A stretch of 64,000 nt of DNA from Roseomonas fluvialis (GTDB lineage: Bacteria > Pseudomonadota > Alphaproteobacteria > Acetobacterales > Acetobacteraceae): assembly GCF_022846615.1 (NCBI RefSeq), contig NZ_AP025637.1, forward strand, positions 1,482,501 to 1,546,500, given 5' to 3'. Under the pieces are notes generated by a model that ran no database searches, was not told the origin of the DNA, and saw nothing but the letters and a program-made list of their open reading frames with translations. The first letter of the stretch is position 1; every line of letters starts with the position of its first letter. A program made the translations under genes and the position numbers. Shown here piece after piece: positions 9,213 to 17,555 of the stretch.

Positions 9213-9677
9213 TCAGCGCGGCGCCGCCAGCACCATCGTCCAGAACAGCCGCGGCACATTGCCCGGCATCATCCCCGGCCCGGCCGCGAAGCCGAGCCCG
9301 ACCTGCGTGACATCGGCGGCGAGGATGTTGTCGCGATGCCCCGCGCTGCCCATCCAGCCCGCCATCGCCTGGCGCAGGTCCTGGTAGCCGGCGCCGACAT
9401 TCTCGCGATAACTGCGCCAGGCATAGCCGGCGCGGGTGATGCGCCGGCCGGGGTCGCTGCCGTCGCTGCCCGTATGGCCGAGCTGCCCCGCCCGCAGCAT
9501 GTCGATCGAATGTTCGAGCGCGGCGCGCGACAGCCTTGCATCGAGCGCCACCGGCGCCCGTCCGGCGCGGGCCCGGATGGCGTTGACCTCGGCCAGCATC
9601 GCTTGCTGCAGGCCGGGGTCGGCCGCCTGCGCGGGCATGGCCAGCAGCGCCAGGATCGCCAGGATGATCGCCTTCAC
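9213..9677 (-). CDS. Secreted CAP-domain (SCP/PR1) protein
   Basis: This predicts a 154-residue protein with a Sec signal peptide (first 18 residues, ending 'MPAQA'), followed by a single CAP domain. Visible marks are 'EVNAIRARAGRAPVALDARL', 'ALEHSIDMLRAGQLGHTGSDG', 'YRENVGAG', and 'GWMGSAGHRDNILAADVTQVGLG'; the two His and the Glu are the usual cavity residues. Bacterial CAP proteins are periplasmic or secreted and mostly of unknown function. The gene converges on the ELM1 gene, with adjacent stop codons and no spacer. Confidence 0.9.
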   Translation of the reverse strand: MKAIILAILALLAMPAQAADPGLQQAMLAEVNAIRARAGRAPVALDARLSRAALEHSIDMLRAGQLGHTGSDGSDPGRRITRAGYAWRSYRENVGAGYQDLRQAMAGWMGSAGHRDNILAADVTQVGLGFAAGPGMMPGNVPRLFWTMVLAAPR

Positions 9678-9746
9678 GCCGTGCTCCTTCGAGTGTCGTC
9701 AGCGCGACAACGCAGCGGATGGCCTTGGCATTCCCGTGACGCAGGC

Positions 9747-10643
9747 TCAGCCGCGCGCGGCGAGGAGTGCGAGGTATTCCCATCCAATCGTCGCCGCGGC
9801 GAGCGCGGTGATCTCAGCCACGTCATAGGCTGGTGCGACCTCCACCACATCTGCCCCGCGCCAGTCGACCGCGCCCAGCCGCCGGAGGATGCCCTGCGCC
9901 TGCCAGGTCGCCAGCCCACCGATCTCGGGCGTGCCGGTGCCCGGCGCGAAGGCGGGGTCTAGCCCGTCGATGTCGAAGGACAGGTAGGACGGGCCATCGC
10001 CCAGCACCGCGCGCACCTGCGCGGCGACCGCGGCCGGCGTGCTCTCGTGCACATCCTGTGCGGCCAGGATCGTGACGCCCTGGCTGCGCGTCCAGTCATA
10101 CATCTCGGGCCAGGCGGGGGCGCGGATGCCGACCTGGATCATCCGCTTCGGATCGACCAGCCGCTCGGTGATGGCGTGCCAGAACACCGCGCCATGGGCG
10201 AAGGGCTGGCCGAAATTGTCTTCCGAGGTGTCGAGGTGCGCGTCGATGTGCAGCAGGCCGACCGGCTGCCCGATGCGCTTCACCAGGGCGCGCAGCAGCG
10301 GCAGGGTCACGCCGTGCTCGCCGCCGAAGGCGAGCAGGTGGTTCAGTCCCGCCGCCTGCTCCTCGATCCGCGCGAGGCTGGCCGCGATATCCCCCAGCGC
10401 GATCTCGAATTCACCCAGGTCCGACAGGTCGAGCCCGGTGGGATCCACCCCCGTCACCGGATGCCGCCCATCGGTCAGCATGCGGGCGGCAGCGCGGATG
10501 GCGCGCGGCCCGTCGCGCGTGCCGGCCCGGTTGGTCGTGCCGATGTCGAGCGGAATGCCCGCGACGCAGACCGCCGCCGCGCGGTCGCCCGGCCGCGCGC
10601 CGAGGAAGGCATGGGGGGCGGCGAAGGTGATCGGGGTGCTCAT
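9747..10643 (-). CDS. Agmatinase/ureohydrolase-family enzyme
   Basis: This predicts a 298-residue binuclear-manganese hydrolase of the arginase/agmatinase family, which cleaves guanidino compounds to urea and an amine. Metal-ligand motifs are complete: 'FGGEHGVTL' (His; usually GGDH), 'HIDAHLDTSED' (Asp, His, Asp) and 'SFDIDGLDPAFAPGTGTPE' (two Asp). I start at the ATG at 10643 because a GGAG lies 7 bases upstream; a second ATG at 10655 is possible. The Glu in place of Asp in the first motif and its neighbours leave the true substrate open (agmatine, guanidinobutyrate, guanidinopropionate). It is divergent from the aminotransferase gene. Confidence 0.88.
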   Translation of the reverse strand: MSTPITFAAPHAFLGARPGDRAAAVCVAGIPLDIGTTNRAGTRDGPRAIRAAARMLTDGRHPVTGVDPTGLDLSDLGEFEIALGDIAASLARIEEQAAGLNHLLAFGGEHGVTLPLLRALVKRIGQPVGLLHIDAHLDTSEDNFGQPFAHGAVFWHAITERLVDPKRMIQVGIRAPAWPEMYDWTRSQGVTILAAQDVHESTPAAVAAQVRAVLGDGPSYLSFDIDGLDPAFAPGTGTPEIGGLATWQAQGILRRLGAVDWRGADVVEVAPAYDVAEITALAAATIGWEYLALLAARG

Positions 10644-10700
10644 GCGGCGCTCCATGCCCGCCGGCGGGGCGGCCTGTCCAGCCGCCTCTGCGCCCGCTAG

Positions 10701-11888
10701 ATGCGTTCCATGACGCCCTTCGCCCCCGCCCCGCGCCCCGCCCTCGATGCCATCGAGGGGTCCTTGATCCGCGAGGTGTCGGAGGCCGGGCGCGGCATTC
10801 CGGGCCTGATCCGCCTGTTCTTCGGTGAACCCGACACCGTCACGCCGCCCTTCATCCGCGACGCCGCCAAGGCGGCCCTCGATGCCGGGGAGACCTTCTA
10901 CGCGCCGAATGCCGGCATCGCGCCGCTGCGGGAGGCGGTGTCGCGCTACCTGACGCGCAACGGCCGCCCGGTGAAGCCCGGGCGCATCGCGGTCACCGCC
11001 TCGGGCGTCAATGCGCTGATGCTGGTGGCGCAGGCGCTGCTCGACCCCGGCGACGAGGTGGTCATCCCGATGCCCGCCTGGCCGAACATGGACGGGATTG
11101 CCCGAGTGCTGGGCGCGCGCGTCTCGCCGCTGCCGCTGCGCATCGCCAATGGCGTCTGGCGCGCCGATCTCGATGACGTGCTGGCGGCGATCACGCCGGC
11201 CACGCGCCTGGTCTTCCTCAACAGCCCGGGCAACCCGACCGGCTGGACGCTGAGTGCCGAGGAACAGCGCATCATCCTCGACCACTGCCGGCGCACCGGT
11301 ACCTGGATCCTGGCCGATGACGTCTATGAACGCCTGTATTTCGCCGGCGATGCGGCGCCGTCCTTCCTGTCGATCGCGACGGACCAGGACCGCGTCGTAT
11401 CGGTCAATTCCTTCAGCAAGTCGTGGTCCATGACGGGCTGGCGGCTGGGCTGGATCGTCGCCCCGCCAGCGCTGATGGACGCGATCGCGAAGCTGAACGA
11501 ATTCAACATGTCATCCGCGCCCACCTTCGTGCAGCACGCGGGGGTCGCGGCGCTGGATCACGGCGATGGCTTCGTGGCGGAGACGCAGGCGCGCTACCAG
11601 GCCTGCCGCGACCTGGCGCACGGAATCCTGTCTGCCGTGCCGGGTGTGACGGCGCCGCGGCCCGATGGGGCGATGTACCTGTTCCTGCGCGTAGCGGGCT
11701 GCACCGACAGCGTGGCGCTGGCGAAGGCGCTGCTGCAGTCGGCCGGCGTCGGCCTGGCCCCCGGCGCGGCCTTCGGTACAGGCGGGGAGGGGCATCTGCG
11801 CCTGTGCTTCGCGCAGAGCGAGGACCGCCTGCGCACCGCCTGCACGCGCCTCGCGCAGGCGCTGTCCGACGTCGCCGCAAAGGGCTGA
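10701..11888 (+). CDS. PLP-dependent class I/II aminotransferase
   Basis: This predicts a 395-residue cytosolic fold-type I aminotransferase (392 if the ATG at 10710 is used). The catalytic Lys lies in 'SVNSFSKSWSMTGWRLGW'. The PLP-site residues are in 'NSPGNPTGW' (Asn), 'ADDVYERLYF' (Asp, Tyr) and the C-terminal 'GEGHLRLCFAQSEDRL' (Arg for substrate carboxylate). It is closest in look to aspartate-type and related amino acid transaminases. It is divergent from the agmatinase-like gene and upstream of the amidase pair, so a nitrogen-compound role is plausible. Confidence 0.9.
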   Translation: MRSMTPFAPAPRPALDAIEGSLIREVSEAGRGIPGLIRLFFGEPDTVTPPFIRDAAKAALDAGETFYAPNAGIAPLREAVSRYLTRNGRPVKPGRIAVTASGVNALMLVAQALLDPGDEVVIPMPAWPNMDGIARVLGARVSPLPLRIANGVWRADLDDVLAAITPATRLVFLNSPGNPTGWTLSAEEQRIILDHCRRTGTWILADDVYERLYFAGDAAPSFLSIATDQDRVVSVNSFSKSWSMTGWRLGWIVAPPALMDAIAKLNEFNMSSAPTFVQHAGVAALDHGDGFVAETQARYQACRDLAHGILSAVPGVTAPRPDGAMYLFLRVAGCTDSVALAKALLQSAGVGLAPGAAFGTGGEGHLRLCFAQSEDRLRTACTRLAQALSDVAAKG

Positions 11889-11954
11889 CCGGCGGGCTTC
11901 CCTGGCGCGCGCCGGGGTCCATACTGCGCACTCCCGACGCAGGAGCCCGCCGCC

Positions 11955-12149
11955 ATGCCCGACCCGATGGACAAGCCGCAATTCGACGCGCTGATCGCCC
12001 GCCACGGCATCCCGCTGACCGAGGCCGAGAAGGAAGGCATCCGCGCCGTCTCCGGACATATCCTCGCGATGGCCGCGCGCGTGCGCACCCCGCGCGACGC
12101 CGGCGCCGAGATGGCCGTGACCTTCGCCCCGAAGGCGCCCACGCCATGA
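11955..12149 (+). CDS. AtzG-like small amidase partner (DUF4089-type)
   Basis: A 64-residue helical protein whose stop overlaps the amidase start by four bases (ATGA). Its size, its place directly before an amidase, the 'IPLTEAEKEGIRAVSGHIL' helix and the C-terminal 'EMAVTFAPKAP' resemble the AtzG/DUF4089 family. AtzG is the GatC-like small subunit that holds the amidase AtzE in a stable complex. The match is by eye from family features and needs a profile search. If correct, the amidase works as a heteromer. Confidence 0.6.
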   Translation: MPDPMDKPQFDALIARHGIPLTEAEKEGIRAVSGHILAMAARVRTPRDAGAEMAVTFAPKAPTP

Positions 12150-13531
12150 TCCCGACCATTGCCGAGGCCGCGCGGCAGATCGCCGCCAAGGACATCTCCC
12201 CGGTCGAGTTCATGAAGGACCGCCTGGCCAAGGCCGAGGCACTGAATCCCGAGATCCACGCCTTCATCCGCTTCACGCCGGATGTCGCCATGGCGCAGGC
12301 CAAGGGCGCCGAGGCGCGGCAGATGGCGGGCACGCTGAAGGGGCCGCTCGATGGCATCCCCATCGCGCACAAGGACATCTACGAGACCGCCGGCATCCCC
12401 ACCACCGGCCATTCCCGCGTGCTGGAACACCACGTGCCGAAGGCGGATTCCGCCGCCGTGCGCGCCTGGGCCGATGCGGGCGCCGTCATGCTGGGCAAGC
12501 TCGCGACCCACGAATTCGCCTTCGGCGGGCCGTCCTTCGACCTGCCCTGGCCACCGGCGCGCAACCCCTGGGACACGGCGCGCTTCACCGCGGGGTCGTC
12601 CTCGGGCACCGGCGCGGCGGTGGCGGCGGGCGTGATCCTGGGGGGCACGGGGTCGGATACCGGCGGGTCGATCCGCGGGCCATCCGCGCTGTGCGGCATT
12701 GCCGGCATCAAGCCGACCTACGGGCTGTGCTCGCGCATGGGCGTACTGCCGCTGTCGCACACGCTCGACACCGTCGGGCCGATGGCCTGGACGGTCGAGG
12801 ACTGCGCGCTGCTGCTGCAGGCGCTGGCGGGCCACGACCCGGCCGATCCGTCTTCTGCGAACCGTCCGAAGCCTGACCTGCTGTCGGGCCTGAATGGCGG
12901 CGTGAAGGGCCTGCGCATCGGCGTGATCCGCCATTTCCACGAACAGGATTGGCCGGTCAGCGCGGGCGTTGCCGCCGGCATCGCGGATGTGGCGCGCGTG
13001 CTGCAGGCGCAGGGCGCGACCGTCACCGAGGTGACGCTGCCCTCGCTGCAGGATTTCAACGCCGCGGGCTGGCTGATCCTGGCCGCCGACGCCTTCGCCG
13101 TGCACGAACCCTGGCTGCGCACGAAGTACCGCGACTACGGCGAATTCCTGCGCGAGCGCCTCGCCCTCGCGAGCACCATATCGGCCGCGGACTATGTGCA
13201 GGCGCAGCGCCGCCGGCGCGAACTGAACGACGCGGTCGCGAAGGTCATGGAAGGCTGCGACCTGCTGCTGACCGCGGCGCAGCCAAGCGAGGCACCTCTC
13301 ATCACCGTGCCCGGCAAGTGGACGTCGTTCGAGGTCGCGAACTTCACCATCCCCTTCAACCTGACCGGCCAGCCGGCGCTGACCGTCTGCGCCGGGTATG
13401 GGGAGGGCGGCCTGCCGGTCGGCGCACAGCTGATCGGCCGGCCGTTCGAGGACGCGACGGTGCTGCGCGCGGGCCATGCCTATGAACAGGCGACCACCTG
13501 GCGGGCGCGGCGCCCGGTCATGGCGGGATAG
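12146..13531 (+). CDS. Amidase signature family enzyme (AtzE/GatA-like)
   Basis: This predicts a 461-residue amidase-signature hydrolase. The Ser-cisSer-Lys triad is visible: Lys about residue 76 in 'GIPIAHKDIYET', the Gly/Ser-rich 'FTAGSSSGTGAAVAAG' with the cis-Ser around 152-153, and the nucleophile Ser about 175 in 'GSDTGGSIRGPSALCG'. It ends with 'NLTGQPALTVCAGYGEGGLPVGAQLIG'-type family sequence. It is coupled to the small AtzG-like gene. The family includes biuret-pathway and indoleacetamide hydrolases and GatA; the absence of a gatB gene here argues against a tRNA amidotransferase. Confidence 0.9.
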   Translation: MIPTIAEAARQIAAKDISPVEFMKDRLAKAEALNPEIHAFIRFTPDVAMAQAKGAEARQMAGTLKGPLDGIPIAHKDIYETAGIPTTGHSRVLEHHVPKADSAAVRAWADAGAVMLGKLATHEFAFGGPSFDLPWPPARNPWDTARFTAGSSSGTGAAVAAGVILGGTGSDTGGSIRGPSALCGIAGIKPTYGLCSRMGVLPLSHTLDTVGPMAWTVEDCALLLQALAGHDPADPSSANRPKPDLLSGLNGGVKGLRIGVIRHFHEQDWPVSAGVAAGIADVARVLQAQGATVTEVTLPSLQDFNAAGWLILAADAFAVHEPWLRTKYRDYGEFLRERLALASTISAADYVQAQRRRRELNDAVAKVMEGCDLLLTAAQPSEAPLITVPGKWTSFEVANFTIPFNLTGQPALTVCAGYGEGGLPVGAQLIGRPFEDATVLRAGHAYEQATTWRARRPVMAG

Positions 13532-13539
13532 TGACGGGC

Positions 13540-13568
13540 GGCGGCGCGGGTCCTGCGCCCGCGCCGCC
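13540..13568. terminator. Strong GC hairpin between converging genes
   Basis: An 11 bp perfect stem (13540-13550 with 13558-13568) closes a 7-base loop. It fills the 41 bp gap between the amidase stop and the stop of the converging RMD1-family gene. No T run follows, so it may slow or punctuate transcription rather than be a classic intrinsic terminator. Confidence 0.55.
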
Positions 13569-13572
13569 AGGC

Positions 13573-14355
13573 TCAGCGCAGCAGGATGGGCTTCACCGCG
13601 TATTCCCACAGGGTGAAGACCACCTCGATCCCCACCAGCACCACCACCGCGACCTCGAGCCCGAGCGCGCGGCGGCCATGCAGCAGCGACAGCACGCCCT
13701 CCGTGGTGTCGCCGATCAGGGCCAGCTTGCGGTCGAGCGCGGCGGAGCGTTCCTTCAGCTCATACTCGTCCGCCAGGCGCGCGTGCAGGCGTTCCAGCGA
13801 GGGATGGTCCCACAGCAGTTCGGGCTTGTCCTCGGCCTCGACCCGCGCGGTGGTGCGGCTGCGCGCCGACAGCGCATGCCCGATCTGCCGGTGCAGCGCG
13901 CGCGAGGATGCCGCGAGCCGCCCCTCGGTCTTCAACGTGGTCACCACCGGTTCGAGCCGGTCGAGCGCCGCCGCCAGCAGCGCCTCCTGGTGTGCGAGCG
14001 CGGCCGACTTCGCCAGCGCATCCGCCACCACCGCGAGCCGCGGCACCGAGAGGTCGCGCAGGCGGATCACGCCGTCGGGGTCGATGCCGTCCTGCTCGGC
14101 GCCGGTCTCGATCGTGGCATTCTCCTCGATCGGCGTGGGCAGCGGCGCGGTCAGGCGGGGCTTCAGCATCTCGATCACCGCCGCCTCCTGCGCGGCGGTG
14201 GCGCCGATGAAGACCACGGCGCCCCAGCGGAAGGCGAAGGCGGTGAAGCCCTCGGGCGTGGCGAGCGGCACGGGGTCGGCGAGCGGCGCGCCCTCGCGCG
14301 GCAGGCCACGGTGGTCGAGCCTTTCGCCCAGCAGCAGGGCGCGTGCCTGGACCAT
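13573..14355 (-). CDS. RMD1/DUF155-family membrane protein
   Basis: This predicts a 260-residue protein of the RMD1/YagE (DUF155) family. It has an N-terminal alpha/beta region with 'GFTAFAFRWGAVVFIGATAAQEAAVIE', a long helical middle probably forming coiled coil, and one C-terminal membrane helix ('LEVAVVVLVGIEVVFTLWEY'). I use the ATG at 14355; the frame is open a further 16 codons upstream but that piece is Arg-rich and unlike the family. Yeast RMD1 relatives act in organelle membranes; the bacterial role is unknown. Confidence 0.8.
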   Translation of the reverse strand: MVQARALLLGERLDHRGLPREGAPLADPVPLATPEGFTAFAFRWGAVVFIGATAAQEAAVIEMLKPRLTAPLPTPIEENATIETGAEQDGIDPDGVIRLRDLSVPRLAVVADALAKSAALAHQEALLAAALDRLEPVVTTLKTEGRLAASSRALHRQIGHALSARSRTTARVEAEDKPELLWDHPSLERLHARLADEYELKERSAALDRKLALIGDTTEGVLSLLHGRRALGLEVAVVVLVGIEVVFTLWEYAVKPILLR

Positions 14356-14555
14356 GGTCAGCGCGTCCCGCCGCCGGTGCGCCGGCCGGCGGGCCCGGCG
14401 CACCAGGCGGCGGGCTGCGCCAGGCCAGGCGGGGCGCTGACCGGTCCGCGAGGGTCATCCGCGCCGGGGATGCGCGGTGCCGGCAGCAGCGGCCTCGCCC
14501 CGGTGCCACGGCTGGTGAGGCGCATCGTCGCGGCATGCGGCTTCCTGGCACTCCT

Positions 14556-14774
14556 GCGATGGGGCTGGTGGTGCTCCGTCACCTGGCCGGCGACGCCGTG
14601 GCGGGCTTTCGCACGCTGACACGCCAGTCCGCGATGCGCGTGCCCCAAGACCGGCACGCCGGGTCCGCCGGCGGTATCGATGTATTCACCGCCGTCGTCC
14701 TTCCATGCGCGCGTGTCCGTCGCGCGGGTCCATGAAACTGCACCTGTCGCGCGAGAGTGGGCGACCGGGTGCGG
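14556..14774 (-). pseudogene. Relic of a class-III aminotransferase N-terminus
   Basis: About 73 codons on the minus strand read like the start of a class-III (omega-type) PLP aminotransferase. The core 'WKDDGGEYIDTAGGPGVPVLGH' region (14632-14706) mirrors the family's 'G..Y.D..GG..V..LGH.hP' signature, with helix remnants on both sides. The frame continues but family likeness stops after about residue 138 of the open frame, and no catalytic Lys region is present nearby. It sits in the roughly 700 bp gap before the ribonucleotide reductase and is best read as a decayed or truncated gene. Confidence 0.5.
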
Positions 14775-15061
14775 CTGCGCGGGGTGCGTCTCGTGCGCCC
14801 CGCCGCCGGGGTGCTGCGGGCGCGCCCGAACGGGTGCGGCCACTTGGCCCGGGGCATGGGGGATGACGGCGGCGATGATGGGCGGATCGGTCGGCGGAAT
14901 CGCGGTCATGGCAGGCCTCGGCGCAACGGTCCCGGACGCAGCCTGCGCAGGCCGCCCTGCACTGTCCATGGCACGGAAGCCCCGAAATGTGGTGTGAATC
15001 CCGCCGCCCTATCCCCATATGCTGGGTGCCCCGGACCCGATGGCCGGGGCGCGAGGACAGC

Positions 15062-17455
15062 ATGGACGGCTCTCCCCCCGCGCCGGCGCCCGCGCCGGCC
15101 GCAGCAACACTGGCAGACCCGCCGGGGGCCGCTTTCGGCACGGCGGCGGTTGCTGCACGCGCTTTCGACCCGGGCATGGGCCTGGCGGTGGCGCGCCGCA
15201 CCGTCCTGCGCCCCGAGGACCAGGAGGATTTCGGCCGCGTCGCCGATCGCGTCGCCGCGGGCAACATGGCGCTGCTCGGCCGCGCCCCCACCATCGCCGA
15301 TGCCGCCGAGCAGGCGCGGTTGCGCAACGCCATCGCCACCGGCGCGCTGGTCACCTCGGGCCGTCACCTCCAGCACGGGGATGCGCGGCAGCCGCGCCGC
15401 AACATGGAGGTCTTCACCAACTGCGCCACCGCCGGCGCCTCCTTCACCAAGTTCTATTTGCTGCTGAACGGGGCCGGGGTGGGCCGCGCCTATGACGACG
15501 CGCTGTGCCCGGTCGATTGGGCGCAGGCGCCCGACATCCTGCTGCACCTGTCGCCCGCGCATCCGGACTGGCCGCATGACCGCGCGGCGCTGCATCGCTT
15601 CGGCGCGGAATTCGGCCTGCTGCGCTGGGGCATGGGCGCCGATGCCTTCGGCGCGAGCGAGGAGGCCGACGTGCGCGGCTTCATCGCGCGCGAACTGGTG
15701 CACGACCTCACGCGCGTGCCGGCCGACGCGATCCGCCACCGCATCGCCGACACGCGCGAGGGCTGGGCGCGCGCGGTCGAATTGATCGAGGGCCTGGCCT
15801 ACCAGGGCGCGCGCGGGCGGACCCTGTTGCTGGACCTGTCGGATATCCGCCCGCTCGGCGAACCCATCCGCGGCATGCAGGGGCGCCCGGCCTCCGGCCC
15901 GCTCTCGCTGCTGCGCGCCTTCATCACGCTGCGCCGCGATGTCATCGAGGCGGCGCGCGGCCGCGACCCCGGGGCCGAGGCGATGCGCCCCTGGGAACAG
16001 GCGCTCAGGGCCGACCACATCCTGTCCACCGAGGTTCAGGTGGGTGGCGCGCGCCGGGCCGCGCGCATGGCCACGAAATCCTGGCGCGACCCCGGCGCGC
16101 TGCGCTTCGTGCGGCTGAAGGCGGAGGGCGGCCTCTGGACCGCCAACCATTCGCTGATGGTCGATGCGGAATTCTGGTCGCGCGTGGTGCGCACCGACGA
16201 CGAACCGCTCACGCGCCACGCCCGCGCGTTGTTCGCCGCCGCCACCGCCTGCGCCTACGTGAACGGCGAACCAGGCTTCATCAACGGCGACCGGCTGGAG
16301 GATGCGCGGACCGGCTTCGCGCGGGCCAAGCCCGCCATCGCCGACGCCGCGTCCGCGCGCTATCGCGTGCAGGAGGGCGCGCCCCTGCTGGCCGATGTCG
16401 CGCGCCGTGCCGCCACCGCCGATTTCCCGGTCACCACCAACCCCTGCGGCGAGGTCGTGCTGCATGTCACCGGCGGGTATTGCGTGATCGCGGATTTCGC
16501 GCCGCTGCTGGCCTGCCCGGTGGCGCTGGATGCGCTCACGCCCGGCGCGGTCCCACCGGAGGTCGCGCGCGACTGGGATGCGCGGGTCGAAGCTGCGGTG
16601 CGGCTCGGCGTGCGCTTCCTGATCCGGGTGAACCGGATGGATGCGCTCTACGCCGTGGAGGTCTCGCGCACCAACCGCATCGGCATCGGCCCGACCGGAC
16701 TGCACGAATGGGCCTGGGCGCGCTTCGGGCTCGGCTTCCACGACCTGCTCGACGAGGACCGCGCGCGGCCGTTCTGGGATGCGCTGGCGCGGCTGTCGGA
16801 TGCGGCGAAGGATGAGGCAACGCGCTACGCCGCGGCCCTCGGCATGGCGCCGCCGGCGACGGTCACCACCATCAAGCCGGCCGGCACCACCAGCAAGCTG
16901 TTCGGCATGACCGAGGGCGCGCATTTGCCCGCGCGCCGGCAATACCTGCGCTGGGTGCAGTTCCGCGCGACCGACCCTCTGGTGGCGGACTATGCCGCGC
17001 GCGGCTATCCGATGCGCCGTCTGCAATCCTTCCCTGGCGTCGCGATCGTGGGCTTCCCGACCCTGCCGCTGATCCAGCGCCTGGGCCTGGGCGATCGGCT
17101 GGTGACGGCGCCGGAGGCGAGCCCGGCGGAACAGTATCGCTGGCTCGGCCTGCTGGAACGGCACTGGATCGGCGCGGCGCGCGGCAACCAGGTGTCCTAC
17201 ACGCTCAAGATCGCGACCGAGCGCTTCGGGCTCGAGGATTTCCGCGCCATCCTCCTGCAGCACCAGCCGCATCTGCGCTGCTGCGCTGTGCTGCCCTCGC
17301 GCCCGGATTCCGAGCTCGGCTACGAGTACCTGCCCGAGGAGGAGGTGGATGCGGACCGCTTCCGCTCCATCCTGGCCGGCATCGACGACCCCGGCGTGGC
17401 GGAGGCGGTGGACCTCGCGCGGCTGCAATGCGAGGCGGGGGTCTGCCCGATCTAG
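15062..17455 (+). CDS. nrdJ: Adenosylcobalamin-dependent (class II) ribonucleotide reductase
   Basis: This predicts a 797-residue class II reductase, making deoxyribonucleotides with a B12-generated thiyl radical. Catalytic signs: 'NCATAG' with Cys near 121 (one of the reducing pair), 'TTNPCGEV' with Asn460, Cys462, Glu464, the substrate loop 'TIKPAGTTSKLFGMTEGAH', and a C-terminal Cys pair at 790 and 795 ('CEAGVCPI') for disulfide exchange. There is no radical-subunit gene beside it. No obvious ATP-cone precedes the core. I start at the ATG at 15062, which has a GAGG upstream; the frame is open to 14987. The form resembles the monomeric RTPR-like branch more than the long NrdJ common in alphaproteobacteria. 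Confidence 0.82.
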   Translation: MDGSPPAPAPAPAAATLADPPGAAFGTAAVAARAFDPGMGLAVARRTVLRPEDQEDFGRVADRVAAGNMALLGRAPTIADAAEQARLRNAIATGALVTSGRHLQHGDARQPRRNMEVFTNCATAGASFTKFYLLLNGAGVGRAYDDALCPVDWAQAPDILLHLSPAHPDWPHDRAALHRFGAEFGLLRWGMGADAFGASEEADVRGFIARELVHDLTRVPADAIRHRIADTREGWARAVELIEGLAYQGARGRTLLLDLSDIRPLGEPIRGMQGRPASGPLSLLRAFITLRRDVIEAARGRDPGAEAMRPWEQALRADHILSTEVQVGGARRAARMATKSWRDPGALRFVRLKAEGGLWTANHSLMVDAEFWSRVVRTDDEPLTRHARALFAAATACAYVNGEPGFINGDRLEDARTGFARAKPAIADAASARYRVQEGAPLLADVARRAATADFPVTTNPCGEVVLHVTGGYCVIADFAPLLACPVALDALTPGAVPPEVARDWDARVEAAVRLGVRFLIRVNRMDALYAVEVSRTNRIGIGPTGLHEWAWARFGLGFHDLLDEDRARPFWDALARLSDAAKDEATRYAAALGMAPPATVTTIKPAGTTSKLFGMTEGAHLPARRQYLRWVQFRATDPLVADYAARGYPMRRLQSFPGVAIVGFPTLPLIQRLGLGDRLVTAPEASPAEQYRWLGLLERHWIGAARGNQVSYTLKIATERFGLEDFRAILLQHQPHLRCCAVLPSRPDSELGYEYLPEEEVDADRFRSILAGIDDPGVAEAVDLARLQCEAGVCPI

Positions 17456-17555
17456 CGCGTTTCCGGCCTGCCGGTATCCGCCGTTGGCCCGCTCCACCAC
17501 CAATGCGGGGCGCGTGCGGAGCGGGCCGGTGCCATCCGATGGGAGAACGCGCTAG
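17452..17555. repeat. Nested inverted repeat carrying both stop codons of converging genes
   Basis: An outer perfect 10 bp inverted repeat (17452-17461 with 17546-17555) encloses an inner perfect 10 bp one (17486-17495 with 17518-17527). The outer arms contain the TAG stop of the ribonucleotide reductase on the plus strand and the TAG stop of the sterol-desaturase gene on the minus strand. The roughly 104 bp unit could fold into a cruciform or RNA hairpin and resembles dispersed palindromic extragenic elements. No T run is present. Confidence 0.7.

Noticed and set aside
14987..15061. N-terminal extension of the ribonucleotide reductase to 822 residues
   Set aside because: The extra 25 residues are Trp/Pro/Arg-rich with no Shine-Dalgarno, while the ATG at 15062 has GAGG upstream.
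14906..17503. Long minus-strand open frame (865 residues) opposite the ribonucleotide reductase
   Set aside because: The opposite strand carries an enzyme with all catalytic motifs, while this frame has only low-complexity sequence.
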